From Burkholderia gladioli (GTDB taxonomy: Bacteria; Pseudomonadota; Gammaproteobacteria; Burkholderiales; Burkholderiaceae), in the NCBI RefSeq assembly GCF_000959725.1, contig NZ_CP009323.1:3100001-3164000 (forward strand): 64,000 nucleotides of DNA. The letters are read 5' to 3'. Of this stretch, positions 18,149 to 26,480 are shown in pieces (position 1 is the stretch's first letter; each line of letters begins with the position of its first letter). A program made the translations under genes and the position numbers. Under the pieces are notes generated by a model. The model was not told the DNA's origin. It did no database searches and saw nothing but the letters and a program-made list of their open reading frames with translations.

Positions 18149-18271
18149 ACCGCGGCGCGAGCCGCAAATCGGGCAGGACAGGGCAGACAGGACGGCTTCG
18201 CGCGCGGGGCCGGTTAGCGCGGCCGCGGCATCGCGCCGGGCGCGCGGCATGCATCACGGGAGCAAGACCAG

Positions 18272-18595
18272 ATGAACGGGCAGTATCGAGACGGCACGCA
18301 GCGGCGCGAGCGAACCGGAGCCGCGGCGGGCGCGGGCAGGATGAGCAGGGACGAGATGCGGATCGACGTGCTGTCCGGCCGGGTCCATGCCCAGGAGATC
18401 CTGCTCAAGGCGATGCTGGACCAGTGCAGCGATCGCGAGGGCCTGCTGCGCCTGCTCGACAGCGAGGCCGAGCAGCGGGGCGTCGCGCTGCGCGACAGCG
18501 ATTGCTCGCTGCTGATGTACGCGGCCTTCATCGAGCATACCGCCGCGCTGCGCGAGACGATCTCGGCCGAGGAAGCCTGCGTCGGCGGCGGCTGA
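18272..18595 (+). CDS. Hypothetical protein
   Basis: A 107-residue protein, not recognised. After a charged, disordered-looking N-terminus it is mostly helical (IDVLSGRVHAQEILLKAMLD, then EGLLRLLDSEAEQRG), without signal peptide, membrane helix or cysteine motif. A GGGAG sequence lies at 18258-18262. It is convergent with the NrsF-like gene and 123 bp after the small membrane gene. Confidence 0.5.
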   Translation: MNGQYRDGTQRRERTGAAAGAGRMSRDEMRIDVLSGRVHAQEILLKAMLDQCSDREGLLRLLDSEAEQRGVALRDSDCSLLMYAAFIEHTAALRETISAEEACVGGG

Positions 18596-18686
18596 TCCCG
18601 ATCTCCACGTTGTCCCGTTCCCATTCCCGCTCCCGTCGCGCGCTCCCGCGCGACGCGGCATCGTCGACCTTCCTCATCGATCCGTC

Positions 18687-19328
18687 TCACCAGCGCAGGT
18701 ACCTGGGCGCCAGCGCGGCACCGAGCGCGCTGGTCAGGCCGATCGCCAGCGCATAGGCCAGCCCCCAGAGCGACAGCGCGCCGTCGGCCCCATACAGCGA
18801 ATCCACCAGCAAGCCCTGCGCGCCGGCCAGCAGCCCGGCGCCCGCGCCGGCCAGCGCCAGGCGGGTGGGCGCCAGCCCCTTCAAGGCATGCATCGCGGCA
18901 GCCAGCGGCGGCAGCGACAGCAGCACCAGGTTCCCGACCGCGAGCGGCCAGCAGTCGGCCAGCATCAATTGCAGCCGGTAGCCGGGCGGCGTCGCCAGCA
19001 GCAGGCCGATGCCGGCCAGCGCCATGACCGCCAGCGGCAGTGCCGCGGCGAACCAGGCCAGGCGCGTGGGCGCGCCGGGCCGGCCGAGGCGCTCGGTCAA
19101 CTGCACCGCCGCCACCATGATCGCCAGCGGGAACGCCAGCCGGATCCAGAAGGCCGCGCTCAGCAGCACTTGCGGCATGTCGCTGCGGATGCCGTAGAGC
19201 GCGACCAGCAGCGCGATGCTGCCGGCCAGGCCGCCCAGCAGGGCGCGCCCGATCCGGCGCGTCACGCGGTCGGGCTCGACCGGCCCGGCATCGGCGGCGA
19301 GCCGCGCGACCAGTTCGCGGGTTTTCAT
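18687..19328 (-). CDS. NrsF-type anti-sigma factor (DUF1109)
   Basis: A 213-residue membrane protein with about six helices and a short cytoplasmic N-terminus (MKTRELVARLAADAGPVEP), the layout of DUF1109/NrsF proteins. NrsF holds SigF-type ECF sigma factors at the membrane and releases them under metal or oxidative stress, which is family knowledge. It is the last gene of the bufferin operon, 37 bp after the DoxX gene. The two bufA promoters upstream match the SigF consensus, fitting a feedback role. The usual partner sigma gene is absent from the window. Confidence 0.82.
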   Translation of the reverse strand: MKTRELVARLAADAGPVEPDRVTRRIGRALLGGLAGSIALLVALYGIRSDMPQVLLSAAFWIRLAFPLAIMVAAVQLTERLGRPGAPTRLAWFAAALPLAVMALAGIGLLLATPPGYRLQLMLADCWPLAVGNLVLLSLPPLAAAMHALKGLAPTRLALAGAGAGLLAGAQGLLVDSLYGADGALSLWGLAYALAIGLTSALGAALAPRYLRW

Positions 19329-19365
19329 CGGAGCATCTCGTCGGGCTGCCGGCCGTCGCGCCGTG

Positions 19366-19872
19366 TCAGTCGCGCGGCGAACGATCGCCGAGCAGATGGT
19401 CGATCGAGATCCGGCCCGGTCCCCAGGCGGCGATGCCGAGCGCCATCGCGGCCCAGGTCAGGTGCACCGGCCAGCCGTCGGGCACGGTCAGCTCGACGAT
19501 GCAGGTCATCAGCAGCAGGCCGATCGCCGCGAAGCGCGTGCCGAGGCCGAGCACCAGCAGCACCGGGAACAGCACCTCGCCGCATCCGGACAGGAAGGCG
19601 AACAGGGCCGGCGCCGGGAACGGATAGGGGCCGCCGGGCAGGTGCAATTGGAATTCGCTGGTGAACAGCTCGATCGCCGTGTAGTTGAGCTGCAGGAAAC
19701 CGTTCCATTTCAGGATCCCCGATTTCCAGAACGGCACCGCCAGGGCCAGGCGCAGCACCAGCTGGGCCAGCCAGGGGCGGGCCAGCCATTGCACCGCGCG
19801 GCGCGCGCGGCCGACCAGCACGGCGGCGCAGGCCAGCGGCGAGCGCTTCAGGGTTCGGGCGTCGGACATCAT
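19366..19872 (-). CDS. DoxX-family membrane protein of the bufferin operon (BufD-like)
   Basis: A 168-residue DoxX protein with four membrane helices, including LRLALAVPFWKSGILKWNGF and GCGEVLFPVLLVLGLGTRF, typical of the family. DoxX genes accompany bufABC in many bufferin operons and in gold/copper-induced gig operons. It starts 3 bp after bufC ends, so the two are translationally coupled. It may act in redox or export steps at the inner membrane, but its function is not established. Confidence 0.85.
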   Translation of the reverse strand: MMSDARTLKRSPLACAAVLVGRARRAVQWLARPWLAQLVLRLALAVPFWKSGILKWNGFLQLNYTAIELFTSEFQLHLPGGPYPFPAPALFAFLSGCGEVLFPVLLVLGLGTRFAAIGLLLMTCIVELTVPDGWPVHLTWAAMALGIAAWGPGRISIDHLLGDRSPRD

Positions 19873-19874
19873 GA

Positions 19875-20636
19875 TCAGTCTCCGAGGTGGGCGGCGCTGA
19901 ACACGCCGGCGTCGAGCATGCCGCCGAGATGGGCGGACAGCTCGAACGCGGGTTGGGTTTGCATGGCGAGCGCGACCGCCTCGCCGAGCGTGGCGCCGTC
20001 GATCAGGCTGCCGAGGAATTCGGCGCCGCCGGCCGGCAGGCGCGTGACGATCACCTCGAGGCCGGGACGCGTGACGAGCGCGTCTTCCGCCTCGCTGGCA
20101 TCGAGCGTGCGCAGCGGCGCGTCGCCCCGGTTCATCGCGAAGATCGCCAGCGCCGAATAGGGCGAGCGCACCATGCGCGTGGCCGGATGCGGCGTGAAGC
20201 GCAGCTCGGCCAGCCGCTGCGGTGCGAAGGCGGCGAAGTCCTGCGCCGACAGCGGTTCGGCATCGGCCGCGTGATAGGCGTCGAGCCAGGCGCGCTCGAT
20301 GCGTGCCGTGTCGGCGAGCCAGGGCATCGCGCGCGCATGCTCGTAGCGCTCGATGAAGGCCGGGAAATCGCGGCCGTATTCGAACAGCAGGGGCGAGACG
20401 GGCGGCGTCTCGCGCAGATGGAAGCGCGCCATGGCACGGAAGAATTCGGTGCCGGTGATGCGCTGCACGGCCGGGTAGATCGCGGCGAGCGCATCGATCA
20501 GGCTGACCGTGACGTTGTTGCGATAGACGTCGTAGCGCTTCGCGACCCGCTTGCCTCGATGCGCGACCAGCTCGGCCGGCGCGTTGACGCTAGGGTCGAT
20601 CAGGCCCGGCGCGAATGCCGAAGCGTAGTTATCCAT
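19875..20636 (-). CDS. bufC: BufC-type RiPP partner protein (DUF2063)
   Basis: A 253-residue DUF2063 protein (HvfC/BufC family). The conserved N-terminal segment is AKRYDVYRNNVTVSLIDALA, followed by YPAVQRITGTEFF; the C-terminal part is a smaller alpha/beta domain. BufC-type proteins form a complex with the MNIO enzyme and recruit the precursor peptide. An ATG at 20654, overlapping bufB by 11 bases, is an alternative start; I chose 20636 because the family-like sequence begins just after it. It is third in the operon, between bufB and the DoxX gene. Confidence 0.87.
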   Translation of the reverse strand: MDNYASAFAPGLIDPSVNAPAELVAHRGKRVAKRYDVYRNNVTVSLIDALAAIYPAVQRITGTEFFRAMARFHLRETPPVSPLLFEYGRDFPAFIERYEHARAMPWLADTARIERAWLDAYHAADAEPLSAQDFAAFAPQRLAELRFTPHPATRMVRSPYSALAIFAMNRGDAPLRTLDASEAEDALVTRPGLEVIVTRLPAGGAEFLGSLIDGATLGEAVALAMQTQPAFELSAHLGGMLDAGVFSAAHLGD

Positions 20637-20643
20637 ATCGATC

Positions 20644-21582
20644 TCAGTGCGCATGATCGGCGGCCTCGTGGTGGGCGCGGGCCGGTTCGGAACGCGGCGC
20701 GAGCGCGAGCTGGATGCGCCGCGCCTCGAGCGCCTGCGCACGCAGCGTCGGCCAGTCGGGCAGCGCGCTGTCCCATTCGATCAGCGTCGGGATCGGGCCG
20801 GTGTGCGCGATCAGGTCGGCATAGAGCTGCCAGAGCGCATCGGCGATCGGGCGATCGTGGCTGTCGATCAGCAGCGTCTCGCCTTCGTCGTCGCGCTGCT
20901 CGGTATGGCCGGCCAGGTGGATCTCGCCGACCCGCTCGATCGGGAACTCGGCCAGATAGGCCTCGGCCGAGCCGCCGTGATTGGTCGCGGACACGAACAC
21001 GTTGTTGAGGTCGAGCAGCAGGCCGCAGCCGCTGCGTCGCGCCACTTCGCGGATGAATTCGGTCTCGCTGAAGCTCGATTGCGCGAAGGCCACGTAGGTC
21101 GAGGGATTCTCGAGCAGGATGGCGCGGCCGATCGCGTTCTGCACCTGGTCGAGGTGATCGCAGACGCGCTCGAGCGTGGCCTTCGTGTAGGGCAGCGGCA
21201 GCAGGTCGTTGAAGAACGCGCCGCCATGCGAGGACCAGGCCAGGTGCTCGGAAACCAGCGCGGGCTGGTAGCGCCGCACCACCTCGCCGAAGCGCGCGAG
21301 ATGCGTGGCATCGAGCGGGGCCGGGCCGCCGATCGACATGCACACGCCATGCACCGACAGCGCATGGCGCTCGCGCACGGCAGCCAGCCAGCGATGGGGC
21401 GGGCCGCCCGCGCCCATGTAGTTCTCGGCATGGACTTCGAAGAATGCGTCGTGCAGGGTTTCGTCGAGGATCTCGGCGATGTGCTGGCTCTTGAGACTGG
21501 TGCCGGCCAGCAGGCCCGCCTGCGCGGCGGCCGGCTGGAGACGGCTGGGCTCGTGGCCTGCCGGGCTGAGGAACTCCATCAT
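20644..21582 (-). CDS. bufB: BufB-type multinuclear non-heme iron oxidative enzyme (MNIO, DUF692)
   Basis: A 312-residue DUF692 TIM-barrel enzyme. Iron-ligand motifs are visible: FFEVHAENYMG, SVHGVCMSIGG, SEHLAWSS, LLENPSTYV, LLLDLNNVFV, EIHLAGHTE and IDSHDRPI, matching the His/Glu/Asp/Asn pattern of the family. Using two or three irons and oxygen, BufB-type enzymes modify cysteines of the BufA precursor (to thiooxazole-type groups in known bufferins), giving copper-binding peptides. It directly follows the second bufA copy (27-bp gap). All ligand motifs look intact, so an active enzyme is expected. Confidence 0.92.
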   Translation of the reverse strand: MMEFLSPAGHEPSRLQPAAAQAGLLAGTSLKSQHIAEILDETLHDAFFEVHAENYMGAGGPPHRWLAAVRERHALSVHGVCMSIGGPAPLDATHLARFGEVVRRYQPALVSEHLAWSSHGGAFFNDLLPLPYTKATLERVCDHLDQVQNAIGRAILLENPSTYVAFAQSSFSETEFIREVARRSGCGLLLDLNNVFVSATNHGGSAEAYLAEFPIERVGEIHLAGHTEQRDDEGETLLIDSHDRPIADALWQLYADLIAHTGPIPTLIEWDSALPDWPTLRAQALEARRIQLALAPRSEPARAHHEAADHAH

Positions 21583-21609
21583 GCTCGTCTCCTGGGCCGC
21601 CGGCGGCGA

Positions 21610-21921
21610 TCAGGACTTGATCGGCGTGGTCGAACCGTGGCCGCCGCCCGGCGTCACGATGCTGGTGCAGGTGCCGCCCTGCACGAACTTCCACGAGTTG
21701 CCCTGGAAATCGACCGTCGAGGTGCCCTGGCACGTGGTGCCGGGACCTGCCGCGCAATCGTTCTGGCCTTTGAGCGCCACGCCGTAGCACTTTTCCTTGT
21801 GGGCCGCGATGGCCGCGCCTTCCTCGGCCTTGGTGAGCGGAGCGGCGTGCGCGACCGAGGCGAGCAGGCTCGCGACGGCACCGAGGATGAGAGCGGAATT
21901 GACCGATTTCTTTGCCGACAT
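21610..21921 (-). CDS. bufA: Bufferin-type precursor peptide, copy 1 (DUF2282)
   Basis: A 103-residue precursor with a signal peptide ([20 protein letters not shown], cleavage probably after AHA) and a mature part with four cysteines in the contexts EKCYG, NDCAA, TTCQG and GTCTS. This is the DUF2282 architecture of BufA peptides, whose cysteines are modified by BufB. AGGAG precedes the start. From residue 27 onward it is identical in sequence to copy 2; only four signal-peptide residues differ. It has its own ECF-type promoter. The modified product probably binds copper or related metals in the periplasm, as known for bufferins. Confidence 0.92.
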   Translation of the reverse strand: MSAKKSVNSALILGAVASLLASVAHAAPLTKAEEGAAIAAHKEKCYGVALKGQNDCAAGPGTTCQGTSTVDFQGNSWKFVQGGTCTSIVTPGGGHGSTTPIKS

Positions 21922-21975
21922 GGTGATTCTCCTGATGGGTGGATGAGTGGTACCTGGTGTGGGTACGACAGTGAG

Positions 21976-22001
21976 TTCGATGGAGGACGGCGGCGGGTTA
22001 C
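21976..22001 (-). promoter_or_regulatory. ECF (SigF-type) promoter of bufA copy 1
   Basis: On the minus strand GTAACC (21996-22001) and CGAA (21976-21979) are separated by exactly 16 bases, the SigF consensus known from Caulobacter. The -10 element lies 55 bp upstream of the ATG. The same element precedes copy 2. Confidence 0.75.
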
Positions 22002-22053
22002 GGCGAGCAGCGAATTTTTCGCGAAGGGCCGCCATCGGTGGAAACAGCGGCGA

Positions 22054-22365
22054 TCAGGACTTGATCGGCGTGGTCGAGCCGTGGCCGCCGCCCGGCGTGA
22101 CGATGCTGGTGCAGGTGCCGCCCTGCACGAACTTCCACGAGTTGCCCTGGAAGTCGACCGTCGAGGTGCCCTGGCACGTCGTGCCGGGACCTGCCGCGCA
22201 ATCGTTCTGGCCTTTGAGCGCCACGCCGTAGCACTTCTCCTTGTGGGCCGCGATGGCCGCGCCTTCCTCGGCCTTGGTGAGCGGGGCGGCATGGGCGACC
22301 GAGGCGAGCAGGCTCGCGACGGCACCGAGGACGAGGGCGGAATGGATCGATTGCTTTGCCGACAT
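22054..22365 (-). CDS. bufA: Bufferin-type precursor peptide, copy 2 (DUF2282)
   Basis: A 103-residue paralogue of the neighbouring precursor. Differences are confined to the signal peptide (K5Q, V7I, N8H, I12V); the mature part and its four cysteines are identical at protein level, while the DNA carries scattered synonymous changes. It is the first gene of the operon and has the same AGGAG site and a separate GTAACC-N16-CGAA promoter. The arrangement indicates a tandem duplication of promoter plus gene with purifying selection on the peptide, probably to raise dosage. Confidence 0.92.
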   Translation of the reverse strand: MSAKQSIHSALVLGAVASLLASVAHAAPLTKAEEGAAIAAHKEKCYGVALKGQNDCAAGPGTTCQGTSTVDFQGNSWKFVQGGTCTSIVTPGGGHGSTTPIKS

Positions 22366-22419
22366 GGTGATGCTCCTGATGGGTAGGTGAGTGATACCCG
22401 CAGCGGGTACGACAGTGAG

Positions 22420-22445
22420 TTCGACGCATGAGGGCTGGCGGTTAC
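22420..22445 (-). promoter_or_regulatory. ECF (SigF-type) promoter of bufA copy 2 and the operon
   Basis: On the minus strand GTAACC (22440-22445) and CGAA (22420-22423) with a 16-base spacer match the SigF-type promoter pattern. The -10 is 55 bp upstream of the ATG, the same geometry as copy 1. The NrsF-like gene at the operon end supports control by an ECF sigma factor. Confidence 0.77.
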
Positions 22446-22482
22446 AGCGCGGGGAAGGTTTTTTTGCGAGCCGAGGTCGAGG

Positions 22483-22518
22483 CGGGGAAGACGGCGGGGA
22501 AGACGCCGGGGAAGACGC
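22483..22518. repeat. 12-bp tandem repeat
   Basis: Three copies of a 12-mer (CGGGGAAGACGC, first copy ending GG) plus a partial fourth lie in the 216-bp gap between the bufferin promoter and the thioesterase gene. It looks like slippage sequence; no function is evident. Confidence 0.7.
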
Positions 22519-22581
22519 CGGGAAAGCGGACCACGGCGCAGGCGCAACGAGCAAGGTGGAAGAGCGGGCGGCCTGGCCGCC

Positions 22582-24435
22582 TCAGACGATGCGCCAGCGT
22601 TCGCGCATCGTCAGCGCGATCTCGCGCACGGCCGGCTCCTGGAGCAGGCTCATGTGATTGCCGCGCATCACGGCGAACTCCACATGCTCGACCAGCGCGC
22701 TCCAGCCGAACGCGCCCGGCATCGGGCTGCCTTCGCCGCCGTCGTGCGCGACGATCACGATGGCTTCGCCGTCGAGGCGCCCGTGCGCGACATGGCAGGT
22801 GCGCAGTTGTGCCTCGAAGGTCTGCAGCATCGGCGCGATGGCGGCGTCCCGATGGGCACCCGCGGCGGGCGGCAACAGGGCGGCGTCGCGCATCAGCTTG
22901 CCGACGAAGGCGAGCCGCGCTTCGAAATCGCTCGCGGCGGCGGCTTCGATCGTTGCGTCGTCGAGCTGGAACGACAGCCCCGAGGATTGCTCCAGCAGGC
23001 GCACCAGGGTGCGAACGATATCGGCAGGGCTCGGTTCAGGTGCGAGCGGCAGGATCGGCGGCGGCGGCGAATCGAGCAGCACCAGCGGCGCGCAGCGGCG
23101 CCCAAGCCGTTCGAGCTGTCGCGCCGTCTCGAGCGCGATCCAGCCGCCGAACGAGTGCGCGACGATCCTCACCGGGCCCTGCGGGCATAGCGCCAGGATC
23201 GATTGCAGATGGCGGCGCGCGGCATCCTCGACGCTGGTTTCGGGCGCCTGTCGTGGGTCGAGGCCGCGTGCCTGCAAGCCATGGATCGGCACGCCGGGGC
23301 CGAGCGCGGTGGCGAGTGCCACGAAGCTGGCCGCGCTGGCACCGGCGCCCGGCAGGCAGAACACGGGCGGCTGCGCGTGTCGCCCCGTCTGGATCGGAAT
23401 CGGCGCGGGCTCGTCCTGGCCGGTAACACGGGCCCGTGCTTGCACGACGCCGCAGAGATACGTGGCCAGGCCTGCCGGCGTCGGCGCGGCGAGCAGCGCG
23501 CCGAGCGGGATCGAGACGTCCAGCCGATCGCGAACCTGCATGGCGATCCGCAGGGCCTGCAACGCGCGCTCCTCGGGCGCTTCGCTGCCGAGCAGGTCGG
23601 CATGCAGGCCGGTCGAGGCCAGGCCGGTCGCCTCGGTGGCCAGCGCGGCGAGCTGGGCGCGCAGCGCCGTATCCGTGCCGACATCGGCATCGCCCGCTTC
23701 GCTGCTTGCGGGTGCGTGGGCCTCGATCTCATGCCACGGGGCGGGGCGCAATGCGGCGGGGAGGGGCTCGATTCGTTGAAACACGGCCAGCCCGGAGCCG
23801 GGATCGTCGGCGACGGCCTCGCGCAGGAAGGTTGCGAGCGCATCGAGTTCGATAGCGAGCGGCGAGGCCAGCAACTGCAACCGCCATGGCCGCGCACCGG
23901 GCAGGCGCGCAATCACGGCATGCAATAGCGGCGGCCGTTGCGGATCGATCTGCATGCCGGGCGGGGCGGCCAGTGCTGTCAACTGCGCCTCGCCGTCGAT
24001 GCCGGCCGCCAGCCGGGCGGTATGAACCCGCAGCGTCGCCTCGCGCAGCGTGAAGCGCATCGGCCGCGAAGGCAGCGCCCAGGCCACGCCGCCGCGCAAG
24101 GCAGCATTGCCGTCGATCGCGCGCTGCAGCGACGCCAGGCAGACATCGAGCCGCGCACGCGAGGCGAACGCCAGCGTCAGCGACGATGGACGTCCTTCGC
24201 CGCCTGGATCCAGCAAGCTGGCCATCAGGCGCGATCGTTGCATTTCTTCCAGCGGTGCCGTGCTTTCCAGCTCGCCGATGCCGTCGGCCAGCACGGCGAT
24301 CGCGTCTCGCGTCTCAACCTCGGGCGCGCGGGCGGTCCAATGAGAAGCCGCGCCGGGCATATCGCCGGCGCTTTCGGCGTGGTTTGGCGACGGCGTCGTC
24401 GGCGCTTCCTTCGGTCGTTCCTGTTCGTGCAACAT
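22582..24435 (-). CDS. Decayed NRPS terminal module: half C domain, inactive carrier, intact thioesterase
   Basis: A 617-residue protein with an unusual layout. Residues 55-215 resemble the N-terminal lobe of a condensation domain (APLEEMQRSRLMASLLDP), but the HHxxxDG site is replaced near 190-199 (ASPLAIELDA) and the C-terminal lobe is absent. Residues 258-325 align with a carrier protein whose GGHSL is EERAL, so Ser is Ala291 and no phosphopantetheine can attach. Residues 350-617 are a type I thioesterase with the triad Ser428 (AHSFGG), Asp455 and His594. It is divergent from the NRPS operon, which lacks its own TE, so it probably releases or edits the peptide in trans. The start could lie further upstream, at 24501 or 24570. 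Confidence 0.83.
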   Translation of the reverse strand: MLHEQERPKEAPTTPSPNHAESAGDMPGAASHWTARAPEVETRDAIAVLADGIGELESTAPLEEMQRSRLMASLLDPGGEGRPSSLTLAFASRARLDVCLASLQRAIDGNAALRGGVAWALPSRPMRFTLREATLRVHTARLAAGIDGEAQLTALAAPPGMQIDPQRPPLLHAVIARLPGARPWRLQLLASPLAIELDALATFLREAVADDPGSGLAVFQRIEPLPAALRPAPWHEIEAHAPASSEAGDADVGTDTALRAQLAALATEATGLASTGLHADLLGSEAPEERALQALRIAMQVRDRLDVSIPLGALLAAPTPAGLATYLCGVVQARARVTGQDEPAPIPIQTGRHAQPPVFCLPGAGASAASFVALATALGPGVPIHGLQARGLDPRQAPETSVEDAARRHLQSILALCPQGPVRIVAHSFGGWIALETARQLERLGRRCAPLVLLDSPPPPILPLAPEPSPADIVRTLVRLLEQSSGLSFQLDDATIEAAAASDFEARLAFVGKLMRDAALLPPAAGAHRDAAIAPMLQTFEAQLRTCHVAHGRLDGEAIVIVAHDGGEGSPMPGAFGWSALVEHVEFAVMRGNHMSLLQEPAVREIALTMRERWRIV

Positions 24436-25326
24436 TGTCGTTCCGGGTTGCGTTTGTGGAAATGCGGATGGTGCGCATGAGGCGATTCGCGAAACATCCC
24501 GCATCAATCGCCTAATTCGTGATCCGCTTCGTAATAAATAAAAAAATGAATAATCGTCGCGTTCAATCATAGCGTTTTGACTTCGCCGATCCGATTCGGA
24601 ATGAATAAAAAAAGAAATCAATTGGGATTCCGGGTGACGGTCGGATGCGGTGGTCAATAAATGAAACGGCAATGCCAGGTAATAATTTCGCGCGCTGCCG
24701 GCATTAAGTGACGATATCGAAATTTCCCGGAATGAGCGACGGCGATAAGAAAACGATCGTCTTGATCGCGTCAAGGCTCGGTAACACAAAGAATGCCAAT
24801 ATGAAAAATGCCTTTCAAATCATGGCCCGGCCTGTAAGGCTCGGCTCGAGCGATCTGGCTGAATCCACGCCGGTAAGACGATATGGGGCGACGGAAACAA
24901 CCTGACATGTAAGCTTCGCGTCGGCGCGACCGCGCGCGTGATATCACGTTTGTGGAATGCCAGCCAGTGTCGGCGTGATGTAAGTTTTTCCGCCGTCAGA
25001 ATCGGCAGGTTCGATTCATTTATTTACGATTCAAAACTTTTTCAATTGATATCGGATCGTTTTCTGATTTAACTCAAAATGACTCGTTATTTGAATAAGT
25101 CTTGACACTCGTAAGGAGGATGCCTCAGTCTTTGCGCTCATTGGAGCCGGGAATGAATCGACATTATGTTTTTCGGGTGATTTTGTTGACCAATCCGAAT
25201 TGACCAGGTGGCGGCGCATTTCGATATCCCCTGACGGGGCAGGCGGCTTCTGCATTCGCGCGACGCGGCCCGGCCGCGATCGCGGCGAAGTTCGGCGCTT
25301 CACATTGCCTTTCCAGGGGAACAGCC
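24436..25326. other. AT-rich intergenic region between divergent NRPS-cluster transcripts
   Basis: These 891 bp are distinctly A+T-rich, with several runs of A and T (24536-24550, 24600-24620, 25015-25100), against a 68% G+C background. It must hold the promoters for the thioesterase gene (leftward) and the mbtH-NRPS operon (rightward). A TTGACA lies at 25102-25107, but no good -10 follows at the right spacing. Short open frames here (24708-24905, 25031-25303) have no gene-like features. Confidence 0.6.
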
Positions 25327-25551
25327 ATGGATGACGATTTGTATTTTGTAGTGCGAAACAGCGAGGGGCAGTACTCGGTATGGCTCGACGGACGCAACCT
25401 GCCTGCCGGCTGGGAGACGGTCGGCGAACCCGCCAGCAAGCAGGCCTGCCTGCAGCGGATCGAGCAACTTTGGACGGACATGGTGCCCGCCAGCGTCCGC
25501 GAACACCTCAACCAACATTCGGGATCGGAAATTGACCATGCCGTTCGATGA
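25327..25551 (+). CDS. MbtH-like NRPS accessory protein
   Basis: A 74-residue MbtH-family protein. The conserved features are the NSEGQYSVW segment, the LPAGWETVGE turn and the final W in IEQLWTDMVP. MbtH-like proteins bind adenylation domains and are needed for folding or activity of many NRPSs. As the first gene of the rightward operon it supports the 6301-residue NRPS. Its stop overlaps the start of the oxygenase gene by 14 bases, indicating translational coupling. Confidence 0.93.
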   Translation: MDDDLYFVVRNSEGQYSVWLDGRNLPAGWETVGEPASKQACLQRIEQLWTDMVPASVREHLNQHSGSEIDHAVR

Positions 25552-26422
25552 AATCCTGTCCGTCGACACCTTGCACCAGCCCAAGGTCTCGGACTTCCGC
25601 AAGCACTACCTGAACAAGGACCGCCCGGTGAAGATCGCGGGCGCGCTGGGCGGCTGGCCCGCCATGCAGAAGTGGTCGCTCGACTACTTCGAGAAGAACT
25701 TCGGCGAGGAGACGATCGGCGTCGAGAGCTTCCAGCCGCACGAGCGCGGGCCGGGCAACAACAGCCCGCAGGGCTACGTGAAGTACCTGCGCTTCCAGGA
25801 GATGAAGCTCAGGGAACTGATCGCGATCCTGCGCGAGAAGCCGGACCACATGTACTACATGGCCTCGCACCCGTTCCGCAAGACCTTCCCGAACCTGCGC
25901 GCCGACCTGGTCCAGCACCCGTACATCAAGGGGCATATCGAGCACATCCCCGGCGCGCACATGGACTCGTACCTGTGGATCGGCCCGGCCGGCACGCACA
26001 CGCCGACCCACACCGATCCGATGCCGAACTTCCTGACCCAGATCGTCGGCCGCAAGATGGTCTGGCTGTTCCCACCGGAGCAGGCCAAGTCGCATCTCTA
26101 CATCGGCGAGTTCGAGCGCGAGACCTTCAGCCCGGTCGACATCGAGAACCCCGATTTCAAGCGCTTCCCGAAGCTGCGCGAGGCCACGCCCTATCGCGTG
26201 ATCATCGAGCCGGGCGAGTCGCTGCACATTCCGCGCAACTGGTGCCACTGCGTGATCTCGATGGACGTGTCGATCTCGATCAGCTCGTTCTTCATCACCT
26301 ATCCGCAACTGTTCAGCCTGGTGCCGGAGTTCTTCGGCGAGTACATCAAGCGCGCGATCGAGGGCTGGCGCTGGAAGGGCATGCGCAACGAGCGCGCCGG
26401 CCTCAACCCGCCGCCGCGCTGA
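25538..26422 (+). CDS. JmjC/cupin_8-type Fe(II)/2-oxoglutarate oxygenase
   Basis: A 294-residue cupin-like dioxygenase. The iron triad is visible as H158-T-D160 (PTHTDPMP) and H237 in IPRNWCHCV, with MVWLFPPEQ between them as in FIH/JmjC enzymes. It probably hydroxylates an amino acid, free or carrier-bound, using O2 and 2-oxoglutarate. I start it at ATG 25538; a TTG at 25532 is less likely. It overlaps mbtH and precedes the aminotransferase by about 60 bp. Within this cluster a beta- or gamma-hydroxylated basic amino acid is plausible, which is inference. Confidence 0.87.
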   Translation: MPFDEILSVDTLHQPKVSDFRKHYLNKDRPVKIAGALGGWPAMQKWSLDYFEKNFGEETIGVESFQPHERGPGNNSPQGYVKYLRFQEMKLRELIAILREKPDHMYYMASHPFRKTFPNLRADLVQHPYIKGHIEHIPGAHMDSYLWIGPAGTHTPTHTDPMPNFLTQIVGRKMVWLFPPEQAKSHLYIGEFERETFSPVDIENPDFKRFPKLREATPYRVIIEPGESLHIPRNWCHCVISMDVSISISSFFITYPQLFSLVPEFFGEYIKRAIEGWRWKGMRNERAGLNPPPR

Positions 26423-26480
26423 GCCCGACGTGCCAGGCAGCCAGGCAGCGATTCCCAACCCACCCGGCAAGGATCACACC

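Noticed and set aside
24708..24905. 65-residue open frame in the AT-rich gap
   Set aside because: No ribosome-binding site, no family resemblance and composition like the surrounding non-coding DNA.
25102..25122. TTGACA followed by AGGAGG directly abutting an ATG
   Set aside because: No -10 element at a proper distance, and the Shine-Dalgarno has no spacing to the ATG; the resulting 27-codon frame is unsupported.
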